The notes beneath the pieces were generated by a model, which had not been told where the DNA came from, ran no database searches, and worked only from the letters and a program-made list of their open reading frames with translations. Both the position numbers and the translations under genes were made by a program. From Paenibacillus sp. FSL R5-0517 (GTDB lineage: Bacteria > Bacillota > Bacilli > Paenibacillales > Paenibacillaceae), in the NCBI RefSeq assembly GCF_037974355.1, contig NZ_CP150235.1, positions 2,728,001 to 2,792,000 on the forward strand: DNA of 64,000 nt, written 5' to 3'. Below, one piece after another: positions 1 through 8,099 of the stretch. Numbering within the stretch: the first letter of the stretch is position 1; every line of letters begins with the position of its first letter.

Positions 1-25
1 ATTTATAATCAGGAGGGAACCACGA

Positions 26-1156
26 ATGAATCCAAAGTTTAACCAAATGTTTGAACAAGTTTCACTGCCGACTGGTATTACACTGAAAAACCGTATCGTG
101 CTCGCTCCCATGACTCATATGTCCTCGAATGCGGATGGTACCATATCCGACGCTGAACTCGCCTATTATGCACGACGCACCGGTGGGGCTGGCATGTCGA
201 TTACGGCTGTAGGGCATGTAACCGAGTATGGCATTGGTTTCCCCGCTCAATTTGGTGTCTATGATGATCGCTTCATTCCTGGTCTGAAAAAATTGGCTGA
301 AACCATGAAACAACAGGGCTCCGTTGCCGTATTGCAAATTTTCCATGCGGGCCGTCTGACGCCTGAACAAGCTGTACCTGCGGGTCAAGTAGTTGCTCCT
401 AGTGCGGTTGCGAGTGAGCGTCCAGGTTCGCCTGAACCAAGAGAATTGACGGATGCCGAGATTACTTCCATTATCAAAGACTTTGGTGAAGCGACACGTC
501 GTGCAATTGAAGCCGGATTTGATGGTGTTGAGATTCACGGTGCGAACGGTTATCTGATCCAGCAATTTTTCTCCCCGCATTCCAACCGACGTGAAGACCG
601 CTTTGGCGGAAGTGTGGAGAAACGTCTTACTTTCCCGCTTGCTGTCGTGGATGAGATTCAAAAAGTAGTTGCCGAACATACCAAACTGCCGTTCATCATT
701 GGTTACCGTTTCTCCCCGGAAGAACCGGAAACACCGGGACTTACAATGGAAGATACGTATGCACTGGTGGATGCATTAAAAGATAAAAATCTCGACTACC
801 TGCACGTTTCCCTGAACGAATTCTGGTCCAAGCCAAGACGCGGCGAAGCCGATACACGTTCAAGAATGGAATTCATCCTGGATCGAGTGAACGGCAAATT
901 GCCTGTGATTGGCGTAGGTGCGATTCATACGGCTGATGAGGCCGCTGAGGCCCTTCAAACGGGAGTACCTTTGCTTGCCATTGGACGTGAACTGATTATT
1001 GAACCGGATTGGGTCGAGAAAATCGAGAGCGGACGTGAAGAAGATATTGCAACGATTCTGACGAAATCGGATCAGGAACGTCTGGTTATCCCTGACGGGT
1101 TGTGGAACGCAATAATCCACACACCGGGTTGGTTCCCTATGGCAGAAGATAAATAA
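26..1156 (+). CDS. NADH-dependent flavin oxidoreductase, old yellow enzyme family (YqiG-like)
   Basis: A 376-residue FMN-dependent TIM-barrel oxidoreductase of the old yellow enzyme family, probably cytoplasmic and reducing activated double bonds with NAD(P)H; the substrate cannot be read from sequence. The N-terminal 'NRIVLAPMTH' strand, the central 'GFDGVEIHGANGYLIQQF' FMN/substrate motif (about residues 166-183) and the C-terminal 'GVGAIHTADEA' and 'AIGRELI' phosphate-binding segments are all present. Length and overall pattern resemble B. subtilis YqiG more than the shorter YqjM. An AGGAGGG site lies 8 bases before the ATG. A strong terminator follows, so it is probably transcribed alone or as the last gene of a unit that starts outside the window. 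Confidence 0.93.
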   Translation: MNPKFNQMFEQVSLPTGITLKNRIVLAPMTHMSSNADGTISDAELAYYARRTGGAGMSITAVGHVTEYGIGFPAQFGVYDDRFIPGLKKLAETMKQQGSVAVLQIFHAGRLTPEQAVPAGQVVAPSAVASERPGSPEPRELTDAEITSIIKDFGEATRRAIEAGFDGVEIHGANGYLIQQFFSPHSNRREDRFGGSVEKRLTFPLAVVDEIQKVVAEHTKLPFIIGYRFSPEEPETPGLTMEDTYALVDALKDKNLDYLHVSLNEFWSKPRRGEADTRSRMEFILDRVNGKLPVIGVGAIHTADEAAEALQTGVPLLAIGRELIIEPDWVEKIESGREEDIATILTKSDQERLVIPDGLWNAIIHTPGWFPMAEDK

Positions 1157-1172
1157 TATACACTTCAGAACT

Positions 1173-1206
1173 AAAAAGGAGGGGGCGAAAGCTCCCTCCT
1201 TTTGCA
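1173..1206 (+). terminator. Rho-independent terminator after the flavin oxidoreductase
   Basis: A 13-bp stem with a GAAA tetraloop is followed by a short T run and preceded by an A run, so it could stop transcription in both directions. Confidence 0.9.
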
Positions 1207-1293
1207 CATGATCCAAATTCTCCTTGTCATCGCTCTGTGGTATGATGGATGAACAGGATCAACTGGATAATCAACGGTTTGGAGTGAAGGAAG

Positions 1294-2061
1294 ATGCTCG
1301 TAGCTGAACGGTATGAGAAAATAGTGGAATGGGTGGATACGCAAGGCAGTATGCGTGTAACCGAACTTAGTGAGCGCTGCGGGGTGACAGAAGAGACGAT
1401 ACGTCGTGATCTGGACAAGCTCGAACAGGCGGGCAGGCTCAGAAGATCCCATGGCGGGGCGGTCAGCGTAAAATACAAGGAAGAGTTACAGTCGGAGATT
1501 CCGTACCCGGAACGGGCTGTAGCCCATGCAGAAGAGAAGCGCAGAATTGCAAGCGAAGCGGTGAACATGGTGGAATCCGGCGACCGGATCGCCCTGGATG
1601 CAAGTACAACGGCTTGGTACATGGCGGCAGGATTGCCGAATATTCCACTGACGGTATTAACTAATTCGATTAAAGTGGCCGCAGAGCTGAGTAACAAGGA
1701 GCAGATTCGTGTGATTGCCACAGGTGGACAGTTGGCTTCGAAGTCACTGTCTTTTGTAGGACCGCTGGCGGAACGTTCGCTTGATGCGTATCATGTCGAT
1801 AAAGTGTTTTTGTCTTGTAAAGGGGTGCATCTGACTAAAGGCATCAGTGAATCGAATGAATTACAGGCCTTGGTGAAGCAGAAAATGATCCAGATTGCGG
1901 ATGAAGTCATATTACTTGCCGATTCCAGCAAATTTAATATACAGGCATTTACCAGAGTCGCTGAGATAAGCAGTGTTGCGAAAGTGATTACAGATCAGGC
2001 TGTAGATGAAGAGCAAGTTAACGCATTGATCGAGCAAAATATTACGTGTATACGTGTGTAA
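1294..2061 (+). CDS. DeoR/GlpR-family transcriptional regulator
   Basis: A 255-residue DeoR-type regulator. It has an N-terminal winged HTH (residues 1-57, with the family signature 'VTEETIRRDLDKLEQAG' and 'RRSHGGA') and a C-terminal sugar-phosphate sensor domain (about 75-235, with 'DASTTAWYM', 'TNSI' and 'TGGQLASKSLSFVGP'). Such proteins usually repress sugar catabolic genes and are released by a phosphorylated sugar. It is a close paralogue of the regulator at 12257-13018, but no sugar gene lies beside it; it is followed 21 bases later by an OsmC-family gene. The start is supported by GGAGTGAAGG upstream. The target is unknown. Confidence 0.92.
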   Translation: MLVAERYEKIVEWVDTQGSMRVTELSERCGVTEETIRRDLDKLEQAGRLRRSHGGAVSVKYKEELQSEIPYPERAVAHAEEKRRIASEAVNMVESGDRIALDASTTAWYMAAGLPNIPLTVLTNSIKVAAELSNKEQIRVIATGGQLASKSLSFVGPLAERSLDAYHVDKVFLSCKGVHLTKGISESNELQALVKQKMIQIADEVILLADSSKFNIQAFTRVAEISSVAKVITDQAVDEEQVNALIEQNITCIRV

Positions 2062-2082
2062 ATCAGAAAGGAATGAAGTGTC

Positions 2083-2541
2083 ATGAAACATCCTTTTCAT
2101 CTGAAAGCAGTATGGAATGGTGGACGTAACAGTGAGGGAACAATCGATGCGGGTGGATTAAAAACGGTCATATCGATTCCGCAGGAGATGGGCGGACCCG
2201 GTACGGGAACCAACCCGGACGAAATGCTGCTGGGTGCAGCCTCCACCTGTTATCTGATTACACTGGCTGCAATGCTAGAGCGTTCGGATATTACGCCGGA
2301 TGAATTGACGCTTGAATCGGAAGCAACGGTAGATGTTACGAATAACGTATTTACGTACGAACGGATCGTACATAGACCCCGGATTGTACTCAGCCAGGAT
2401 GCTTCAGAGGCGGATATAACCAAGGCTGAGCGCTTAGCGCACAAGGCTGAATCATCCTGCATGATTTCCCGAGCGGTGGCAGGTAATGTCCAGATGGAGA
2501 CACAACCGGTCATTATTACAACAGGAGCTAAGGCGGTGTGA
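2083..2541 (+). CDS. OsmC-family protein (SACOL1771-like peroxiredoxin)
   Basis: A 152-residue OsmC/Ohr-fold protein. The two family cysteines are visible in 'GAASTCYLITLAAML' (about residue 53) and 'AESSCMISRA' (about residue 126), the arrangement used to reduce organic hydroperoxides. The early part 'GTIDAGGLKTVISIPQEMGG' is typical of the SACOL1771-type subfamily. GGAATGAAGTGTC precedes the ATG. It starts only 21 bases after the DeoR regulator and may be co-transcribed with it. A role in thiol-dependent peroxide detoxification is inferred from family membership. Confidence 0.88.
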   Translation: MKHPFHLKAVWNGGRNSEGTIDAGGLKTVISIPQEMGGPGTGTNPDEMLLGAASTCYLITLAAMLERSDITPDELTLESEATVDVTNNVFTYERIVHRPRIVLSQDASEADITKAERLAHKAESSCMISRAVAGNVQMETQPVIITTGAKAV

Positions 2542-2599
2542 TATACTGAAGAATAGACGATTCAAGTTGTCATTTGTGTAAAATAAGGAGTCATTCGGT

Positions 2600-3190
2600 A
2601 TGAACACACAGAAGCGCAAGACTAACCGCTGGGTACGTTTAACACGTGCTATGAAGCTGAATTTTCTCAAATTGTTACGTGCTCCCGGAGGTGCGCATAA
2701 AGTATCCACCGGATTTGCCATAGGGTTCGGATTGGAATTGATCGTGATCTCGACCGCTTCCCTGATCTATCTCATATTTTATCCCATTGTACGACTGTCT
2801 GGCGGTTCGATGCCCGCAGCGATTGTTGGTAATGTGATTGGTAAACTTACGTTTTTACCTATTATACTGATGCCGCTCGCCAAACAGATTGGTTCATGGA
2901 TTTTGCCTGCTCACAGCATGGGACAGGGACTGGTACATGAGAGTGCATTCATGGAGCTGTTTCGTGGAAACTGGTCGGCCGTGAGCGAATTGTTGCTTGG
3001 TGGGCTGGATATTCTGGCAGGTATGTCCGTGTTCGGTGTCATTTTGGGTGTAATTTCGTACTTTGTCGTGAAATTTTTCTACGTCAGAGCGCTCAACCGG
3101 CGTTATGAACGCCGGCTGGAGAAACGCCGACAAGCGGATATCGCTTCGGTATCCCCTCCAGTGTTAATCAGGAAGCCATCACAATCATAA
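2600..3190 (+). CDS. DUF2062 domain membrane protein
   Basis: A 196-residue protein matching the DUF2062 pattern: a basic N-terminus, 'LRAPGGAHKVSTGFAIGFG', then three hydrophobic segments (about residues 45-65, 72-94 and 128-155) and a very basic C-terminal tail ('RRYERRLEKRRQ'). It is probably an inner-membrane protein; no biochemical function is established for the family. AAGGAG lies upstream of the ATG. Its 3' end overlaps the 3' end of the convergent transporter gene by 23 bases, so there is no intergenic terminator between the two. Confidence 0.85.
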   Translation: MNTQKRKTNRWVRLTRAMKLNFLKLLRAPGGAHKVSTGFAIGFGLELIVISTASLIYLIFYPIVRLSGGSMPAAIVGNVIGKLTFLPIILMPLAKQIGSWILPAHSMGQGLVHESAFMELFRGNWSAVSELLLGGLDILAGMSVFGVILGVISYFVVKFFYVRALNRRYERRLEKRRQADIASVSPPVLIRKPSQS

Positions 3191-4097
3191 TGGGCAGCAT
3201 GAACATGGATGCAGCAGTAGTCCACAGAATACAGCGAGATACAAACTGCGGGGAAGCATTGAACTGTTCAGCCAAAATAACGGCGTTCACTGCGGTGGGC
3301 ATGGATGCGAGGATCAGCAGCACACTGAACAACGTACCCTCGACCTGAAGCACGATAAGAATCAGCCAGGAGAGGATCGGCGCAGCTGCGAGACGCACCA
3401 CAAGTCCGGTCCAGAAGGCTCGGCGTACATTGGGCAACCAAGGCACCGTTGCTCCTTTTGGTCTGAGCATCTGTGCTCCAAGTATGGCGAGAACGACAGG
3501 AGAGTAACCCATAGCCAGCATGGCAATCCCCCCATCCAGTGCTTCAGGCAGGCTCAGATTGGACGCACGCAGCGCAATGGCGATGCCAGCAGCATAGATG
3601 GATGGCATGCGGAAAACGGACAGAATCGCATTTTTTACAGTGAATTCGGATCTCGCGGCAAAAAAGATACCTACCGTATTCACAATGATCATCTGTCCAA
3701 TAACGTAGACGGAAGCCTTGTCCAGTCCGAGCTGACCAAAGGCCAGCAGTACCAGCGGGAGCCCGTAATTCACGCAGTTCGTAAACGTGGAGACGAGGGT
3801 GAGACCCGCTTTTTCGCTTGCACCCAGACGGAAAATCCGGCTTAACAGCTCGGCGAGTGCCCACAGGGTAATCAGATTGATGAGGGAGAACCAGAATGTG
3901 CTGGTTACGTCCGTCCAGGTGATCTCTGCATGCAGCAATGTATTGAAGATGAGCGCAGGGCTCAAAATATAAAGGGAAAAGGTCGAGAGCGACCGGGTAT
4001 CCCAATTCTTGAAGTGTTTTAACAGAATACCACCGATCACGGGAAGTGATATCGGCAAGAATACATGGTATAACGTGAGTATGAATGAGTGAAGCAA
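3168..4097 (-). CDS. AEC-family transporter (auxin efflux carrier fold)
   Basis: A 309-residue integral membrane protein with about ten hydrophobic segments and the two-repeat layout of the auxin efflux carrier (AEC) family. Typical features are 'PALIFNTLLH' in the first half, 'FTNCVNYGLPLVLLAFG' before the mid-point and 'LASMPTAVNAVILAEQFN' near the C-terminus. Family members export or exchange small organic acids; the substrate here is unknown. The best start is a TTG at 4097 with AAAGGA upstream; no in-frame ATG lies nearby. It is convergent with and overlaps the DUF2062 gene, and divergent from the lactonase-fold gene. Confidence 0.85.
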   Translation of the reverse strand: MLHSFILTLYHVFLPISLPVIGGILLKHFKNWDTRSLSTFSLYILSPALIFNTLLHAEITWTDVTSTFWFSLINLITLWALAELLSRIFRLGASEKAGLTLVSTFTNCVNYGLPLVLLAFGQLGLDKASVYVIGQMIIVNTVGIFFAARSEFTVKNAILSVFRMPSIYAAGIAIALRASNLSLPEALDGGIAMLAMGYSPVVLAILGAQMLRPKGATVPWLPNVRRAFWTGLVVRLAAAPILSWLILIVLQVEGTLFSVLLILASMPTAVNAVILAEQFNASPQFVSRCILWTTAASMFMLPIMIVMAS

Positions 4098-4312
4098 TGC
4101 AGTTCAGTCCTTTCTCGATGAAAAACCAATCTTATCATAGCAGAAGATGAACTCCATATACATGGATTTCAGGATGATCATGTTGTAGTAATCGCCTTGC
4201 TTAACTGAGGAATTACCTGATGTGCAGCGTCAGCGGATTGCTATTTTGATATGGCAGATTTATTATAGAAGAGGTGCAACAAGATTACATACACATAGAG
4301 GAGGAAACTGTA

Positions 4313-5395
4313 ATGAGTGAATCAAAACGCTTGCTCGTACTTGCTGGCTCTTATGCCGAAGCGGAAAATGAGGGCATTTACGCATATGAATTGAATGAGG
4401 ATACAGGCAGCTTGTCCAAGCTTGATGGCATCGCTGGCGTGAAAAACCCAACGTTTGTCAACGTGGATGCTGAAACAAACAAACTGTACGCGATTGGTGA
4501 AACTGCGTCAGCTGAAGGCAACAAAATGTCTGAAGCTGTAGCTCTGAGCATTGATCCTTCTACAGGAAAATTAACATTGCTGAACCGGAATGACTCCATT
4601 TCAGCTCCACCATGTCATATCCAGCGTGATCCTTCCGGCAAATACTTGATTCTTTCCAGCTACCACGGTGGCCTGGTAGGTCTGCAAGCCTTGACGGATA
4701 ACGGTGAAGTTGGAGCACTTCTGGATGAGAAGAAACATGAAGGCCAGGGTGCGCATCCTGAGCGTCAGGACAAGCCACACGTACACTCCGCATTCTTCAG
4801 CCCGGATGGCAAATACATGATGGTACAGGATCTGGGTGCGGATAAAATCGCCATCTATTCCATCGACGCAGACAAGAATGAACTTGTGCTGCACAGTGAA
4901 ACCAAAACACATGCGGGAGCAGGCCCACGTCACTTGGCGTTCCACCCGAATGGTCAATTCGCTTATGTGATCAACGAAGTGGATTCTTCGATTACTTCGT
5001 TCCAATATGATGCAGCAGTGGGTACGTTGACTGAATTGTCTACTGTATCCACATTGCCTGATGGATATGATGGCAAAGAGAATACAACAGCAGAAATCAC
5101 CGTTTCCAACGATGGGCGTTATGTATATGGTTCTAACCGTGGACATGACAGCATCGTTGTATTTGCAGTAGATGCAGACAAAGGTCATCTGACACTGGTT
5201 GAGCATGTATCTGCTGAAGGAGAGCATCCGCGTCATTTCGCTCTGACACCTAACGGCAAATTGCTGATCGCAGCCAACCGCGATACCAACAACATCGTGT
5301 CTTTCACAGTGGATCAGGAGAGCGGACGTCTGAAATACACAGGTCACAGCACAGGTGTATCCAAGCCGGTATGTGTGAAACCAGTATACTTGTAA
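4313..5395 (+). CDS. Lactonase-family protein (6-phosphogluconolactonase type, seven-bladed propeller)
   Basis: A 360-residue member of the beta-propeller lactonase family (PF10282), which hydrolyses 6-phosphogluconolactone in the oxidative pentose phosphate pathway in its characterised members. Repeated blade signatures are visible: 'GSYAEAENEGIYAYEL' at the start, 'DPSGKYLILSSYHGG', 'SPDGKYMMVQDLG', 'HPNGQFAYVINE', 'SNDGRYVYGSNRGHDSI' and 'TPNGKLLIAANRDTNN'. The ATG at 4313 is chosen because GAGGAGGAAA lies 6 bases before it; an in-frame GTG at 4274 lacks a good site. It is cytoplasmic, with no signal peptide. A terminator follows, so it is probably monocistronic. Confidence 0.9.
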   Translation: MSESKRLLVLAGSYAEAENEGIYAYELNEDTGSLSKLDGIAGVKNPTFVNVDAETNKLYAIGETASAEGNKMSEAVALSIDPSTGKLTLLNRNDSISAPPCHIQRDPSGKYLILSSYHGGLVGLQALTDNGEVGALLDEKKHEGQGAHPERQDKPHVHSAFFSPDGKYMMVQDLGADKIAIYSIDADKNELVLHSETKTHAGAGPRHLAFHPNGQFAYVINEVDSSITSFQYDAAVGTLTELSTVSTLPDGYDGKENTTAEITVSNDGRYVYGSNRGHDSIVVFAVDADKGHLTLVEHVSAEGEHPRHFALTPNGKLLIAANRDTNNIVSFTVDQESGRLKYTGHSTGVSKPVCVKPVYL

Positions 5396-5770
5396 AAAAT
5401 AAATTTCTAATACCAGCCTTGGCTGGATTGAGATGATAATGACCCTGCCATGTGGCGGGGTCTTTTATATTGAACATCAAACGTGATAATTAGGTTGCTG
5501 TTCTGCTATAAACAGTGCTGTAAACGGATCTGAACAAAGGATTTATCTTGTTATATAATTCGTTTAACAACGAATAATTATCAATAGTATCGCCCAAGTA
5601 ACTACCCCACTTCAAAGTGCGTACTTCCTGAATGGATAGTCAGGGTCTACAATGAGTAAGTAGCCAAAACAAACACTGCATGCATCTGAACAGACAAATT
5701 GGTGCAGGCTAAATATCTGATTATTATTTTTACAGGAACGACTCATACTTGAACAACAAAGGAGAAATAA
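5396..5770. other. Intergenic region: lactonase terminator and hxlAB promoter region
   Basis: Besides the terminator at 5441-5466, a perfect 6-bp hairpin (CCAGCC/GGCTGG) lies at 5413-5426. The remaining 300 bases are AT-rich and must carry the hxlAB promoter. Repeated AGTA/TAC-type half-sites lie at about 5593-5680, where an HxlR operator would be expected, but I cannot define an exact site. No credible ORF. Confidence 0.5.
5441..5466 (+). terminator. Terminator after the lactonase gene
   Basis: A 9-bp stem (GACCCTGCC with GGCGGGGTC, one G:U pair), loop ATGT, followed by TTTT. Confidence 0.85.
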
Positions 5771-6406
5771 ATGATGAAATTGCAATTGGCACTCGACTTG
5801 GTAAATATTCCTGAAGGTATCGCACTGGTTAAAGAGGTTGAACAATATATTGATATCGTTGAGATTGGTACACCAATCGTTATTAATGAAGGTTTGCACG
5901 CGGTAAAAGCGATGAAAGAAGCATTCCCTAATCTGCAAGTTCTTGCAGACCTTAAAATCATGGACGCTGGTGGTTATGAAATCATGAAAGCTGCTGAGGC
6001 TGGTGCGGATCTGATCACTGTGCTTGGGGCAACCAATGACAGTACGATTAAAGGTGCAGTAGCAGAAGCGAAGAAACAAAACAAACAAGTTCTTGTAGAC
6101 ATGATCAACGTGCCTAACCTTGAACAACGTGCTCGTGAAATTGATGCGCTTGGCGTAGATTACATCTGTGTACACACAGGTTATGACCTGCAAGCTGAAG
6201 GACAAAGCCCGTTCGAAGATTTGCAAACGATCAAAGCTGCTGTGAAAAATGCAAAAACGGCTGTCGCTGGTGGAATCAAGCTGGAAACATTGCCAGAAGT
6301 AATCAAAGCACAACCGGATCTGGTTATTGTAGGCGGCGGTATCACAGGACAAGCAGACAAAGCGGCAGTTGCAGCTGAAATGCAACGTCTTGTTAAACAA
6401 GGGTAA
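5771..6406 (+). CDS. hxlA: 3-hexulose-6-phosphate synthase
   Basis: A 211-residue TIM-barrel enzyme that condenses formaldehyde with ribulose 5-phosphate to give hexulose 6-phosphate, the first step of the ribulose monophosphate route. Family motifs are 'LQLALDLVNIPEGIAL', 'DIVEIGTPIV', 'LADLKIMDAGGYE' (the D-x-K-x-x-D catalytic signature of the orotidine decarboxylase suprafamily, about residues 59-64), 'VHTGYDLQ' and 'VVGGGITG'. GGAGAAATAA precedes two tandem ATGs. hxlB starts 4 bases after its stop, so the two are translationally coupled. In bacilli without methylotrophy the pair serves formaldehyde detoxification. Confidence 0.95.
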   Translation: MMKLQLALDLVNIPEGIALVKEVEQYIDIVEIGTPIVINEGLHAVKAMKEAFPNLQVLADLKIMDAGGYEIMKAAEAGADLITVLGATNDSTIKGAVAEAKKQNKQVLVDMINVPNLEQRAREIDALGVDYICVHTGYDLQAEGQSPFEDLQTIKAAVKNAKTAVAGGIKLETLPEVIKAQPDLVIVGGGITGQADKAAVAAEMQRLVKQG

Positions 6407-6410
6407 GCGA

Positions 6411-6974
6411 ATGAGCAAAACACAATATGCAGCGGACATCTTGAAGGAGCTGGAACGCACGTTAAGCCAGATCGATGATGCAGAAATGCAAGCGATGGCT
6501 GAACATATTCTGGCTGCAGAACAGATTTTTGTAGCAGGAGCAGGCCGGTCAGGATTAATGGGAAAGGCTTTTGCCATGAGACTGATGCAGATGGGGCTTC
6601 GTGTATATGTGGTGGGCGAGACCGTTACACCCGGGATCAGCTCGAAGGACTTCCTCTTGCTGTGCTCTGGCTCAGGAGAGACAGGCAGTCTCGTAGCTAT
6701 GGCTAAGAAGGCTAGTCAAGCAGGAGCACCTGTCGGCCTGATTACGATCAAGCCAGAGTCTACGATCGGTCAATTGGCAACTACGGTAGTGCGCCTTCCG
6801 GCTTCAGCCAAAGAGGACACAGCGACTTCTGGAGCGGAAGTAACCATCCAGCCAATGGGCTCGCTGTTTGAACAGGGACTGTTAATCGGCATGGATGCTC
6901 TTATCCTTACGATGATGGAAATGAAGGGTATGACCGGAGCGGATATGTTTGGCCGCCACGCCAACCTGGAATAG
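6411..6974 (+). CDS. hxlB: 6-phospho-3-hexuloisomerase
   Basis: A 187-residue SIS-fold isomerase that turns hexulose 6-phosphate into fructose 6-phosphate, completing formaldehyde assimilation begun by HxlA. The SIS phosphosugar-binding motifs are present: 'FVAGAGRSGLMGKAFAMRL' (about residues 40-58), 'LLLCSGSGETGSLV' and 'GLITIKPESTIGQLA', with a C-terminal 'MTGADMFGRHANLE' tail typical of the family. The ATG at 6411 is chosen because it begins 'MSKTQYAADIL' just after hxlA; a longer in-frame reading from 6369 overlaps hxlA without a ribosome site. A strong terminator follows. Confidence 0.95.
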   Translation: MSKTQYAADILKELERTLSQIDDAEMQAMAEHILAAEQIFVAGAGRSGLMGKAFAMRLMQMGLRVYVVGETVTPGISSKDFLLLCSGSGETGSLVAMAKKASQAGAPVGLITIKPESTIGQLATTVVRLPASAKEDTATSGAEVTIQPMGSLFEQGLLIGMDALILTMMEMKGMTGADMFGRHANLE

Positions 6975-6984
6975 TAAATAGATG

Positions 6985-7026
6985 GAAGACCGGAATCCTT
7001 TGATTATGAAGGGTTCTGGTCTTTTC
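6985..7026 (+). terminator. Terminator after hxlB
   Basis: A long stem (AAGACCGGAATCCTT paired with AAGGGTTCTGGTCTT, with G:U pairs) ends in TTTTCTG. Confidence 0.85.
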
Positions 7027-7240
7027 TGTGATGCATAGGCATTCATTTGCTTAGATTTATCCGTAATTTTCACTTAAACTTTGCATCCCGACCAGGCTGT
7101 AGTAGAATTAATAGATAGCTGTATCGAATGAATGTACTTATTACATCATGCATGGAGCGGAAAGCTTACCTTATGTGAAGTATTCCCGTGATATGCGTAA
7201 TATACGCGATATAAGATTGAAGATGAGGGGGCTCGGAGCC

Positions 7241-7600
7241 ATGGCAGCCGAAGTCAAGGAACGGATTAATCTGAAAGAAATCAACTGTGAGAAGGAATTG
7301 ACCCTTGCGGTGATCGGTGGCAAATGGAAATTGATTATATTGTGGCATTTGGGTCTGGAAGGCACCAAACGTTTCAGTGAACTGAAACGCCTAATCCCTC
7401 ATATTACCCAGAAGATGCTGACCAACCAGCTGCGTGAGCTGGAGGAAGATAAATTGATTGAGCGTAAGGTCTATGCAGAGGTTCCGCCTCGGGTGGAATA
7501 TACGTTGACAGATCACGGTCAGAGCCTGATGCCTGTGCTGCACGCAATGTATAACTGGGGTAAAAATTACGGTGAAAATGTAATCTGGAAAGAAAGCTAA
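7241..7600 (+). CDS. hxlR: HxlR-family transcriptional activator
   Basis: A 119-residue MarR-like winged-helix protein of the HxlR family. The core '[17 protein letters not shown]', 'GTKRFSEL', '[14 protein letters not shown]' and '[20 protein letters not shown]' closely follows B. subtilis HxlR, which activates hxlAB in response to formaldehyde. The ATG at 7241 is chosen for the GAGGGGG site 9 bases upstream and because the product then has the usual length; an in-frame ATG at 7148 would add 31 residues with no homology that I recognise. It lies downstream of hxlAB on the same strand with its own upstream region and terminator. Confidence 0.9.
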   Translation: MAAEVKERINLKEINCEKELTLAVIGGKWKLIILWHLGLEGTKRFSELKRLIPHITQKMLTNQLRELEEDKLIERKVYAEVPPRVEYTLTDHGQSLMPVLHAMYNWGKNYGENVIWKES

Positions 7601-7614
7601 TTAGTTATATTCAT

Positions 7615-7662
7615 TAAAACGCTTGTTGTATGGAGTTTTTCCATCACCTAGCGTTTTTTTTA
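7615..7662 (+). terminator. Terminator after hxlR
   Basis: Stem AAAACGCT/AGCGTTTT enclosing an inner GATGG-type pairing, followed by a run of T. Confidence 0.85.
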
Positions 7663-7694
7663 GTTACTTTCAAATTTGGTCACATGATCAATAG

Positions 7695-7804
7695 TTTACT
7701 CCAAACGCAGTGGGCAGAAATAGCTTGAAGAAGCGGAGCTAAAAGTTTTCTGAAAGAAAGCTACATCGCAAGCATATACTGGCTTTTATCCTAGATACCC
7801 CTTT
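7695..7804 (+). repeat. Degraded left half of the inverted-end repeat (long subtype)
   Basis: The segment around 7718-7790 shares 'GAAGAAGCGGAGC', 'TTTCTGAAAGAAAGCT' and 'CATCG-AAGC-TAT' with the copy at 48825-49055, but is diverged. It abuts the intact copy that begins at 7805. The flank ends in CCCCTTTTA, matching the internal CCTTTAA site of intact copies, so the younger element probably inserted here. Confidence 0.65.
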
Positions 7805-7996
7805 TATATAGATGGAACTAAACATTCACATGAGAACGTAGAGGACAGAAAGAACCTGAAGAAGCGGAGCGTTCGCCTTTATCACCAGATTTTCACCTTT
7901 ATAAAATTGAATCAAAAAATTAGGGGATAACAGCGATCGGAAGGTTGTTCTGTCATCGGAGTGGTAGTGTGAATAATCTTTAGTCCAATCTATACT
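7805..7996 (+). mobile_element. MITE-like element, copy 1 (192 bp, non-coding, inverted ends)
   Basis: The left end (TATATAGATGGAACTAAACA, then TTCACA) is the inverted complement, with a few gaps, of the right end at about 7969-7994 (TGTGAAT ... TTTAGTCCAATCTATA). The interior carries blocks shared with the copies at 48825 and 62530: 'GAGGACAGAAAGAACCTGAA', 'GAAGCGGAGCG', 'GGGATAACAGCGATCGGAAG' and 'CTGTCATCGGAGTGG'. There is no ORF. An 8-bp stem (GGGATAAC with GTT[A/G]TTCT) around an ATCGG-containing loop can form. It ends about 100 bases before the M3 peptidase gene. Confidence 0.85.
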
Positions 7997-8099
7997 CCCC
8001 TGAACCAAAAGTCTCATTATTTGCAGATGTCATGTATACATAAACCGATTATGATACGATGAGATATATTGGAAAATGCAAGGAGGATGACAACTAAAG

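Noticed and set aside
4601-5347. A 248-codon minus-strand frame inside the lactonase gene
   Set aside because: It is a shadow of the codon pattern of the lactonase; no start signals and implausible composition.
5612-6577. A 321-codon minus-strand frame antisense to hxlA and hxlB
   Set aside because: It exactly covers two well-recognised plus-strand genes, has no ribosome site, and its product is an unbalanced string of Cys, Phe, His and Arg with no family resemblance.
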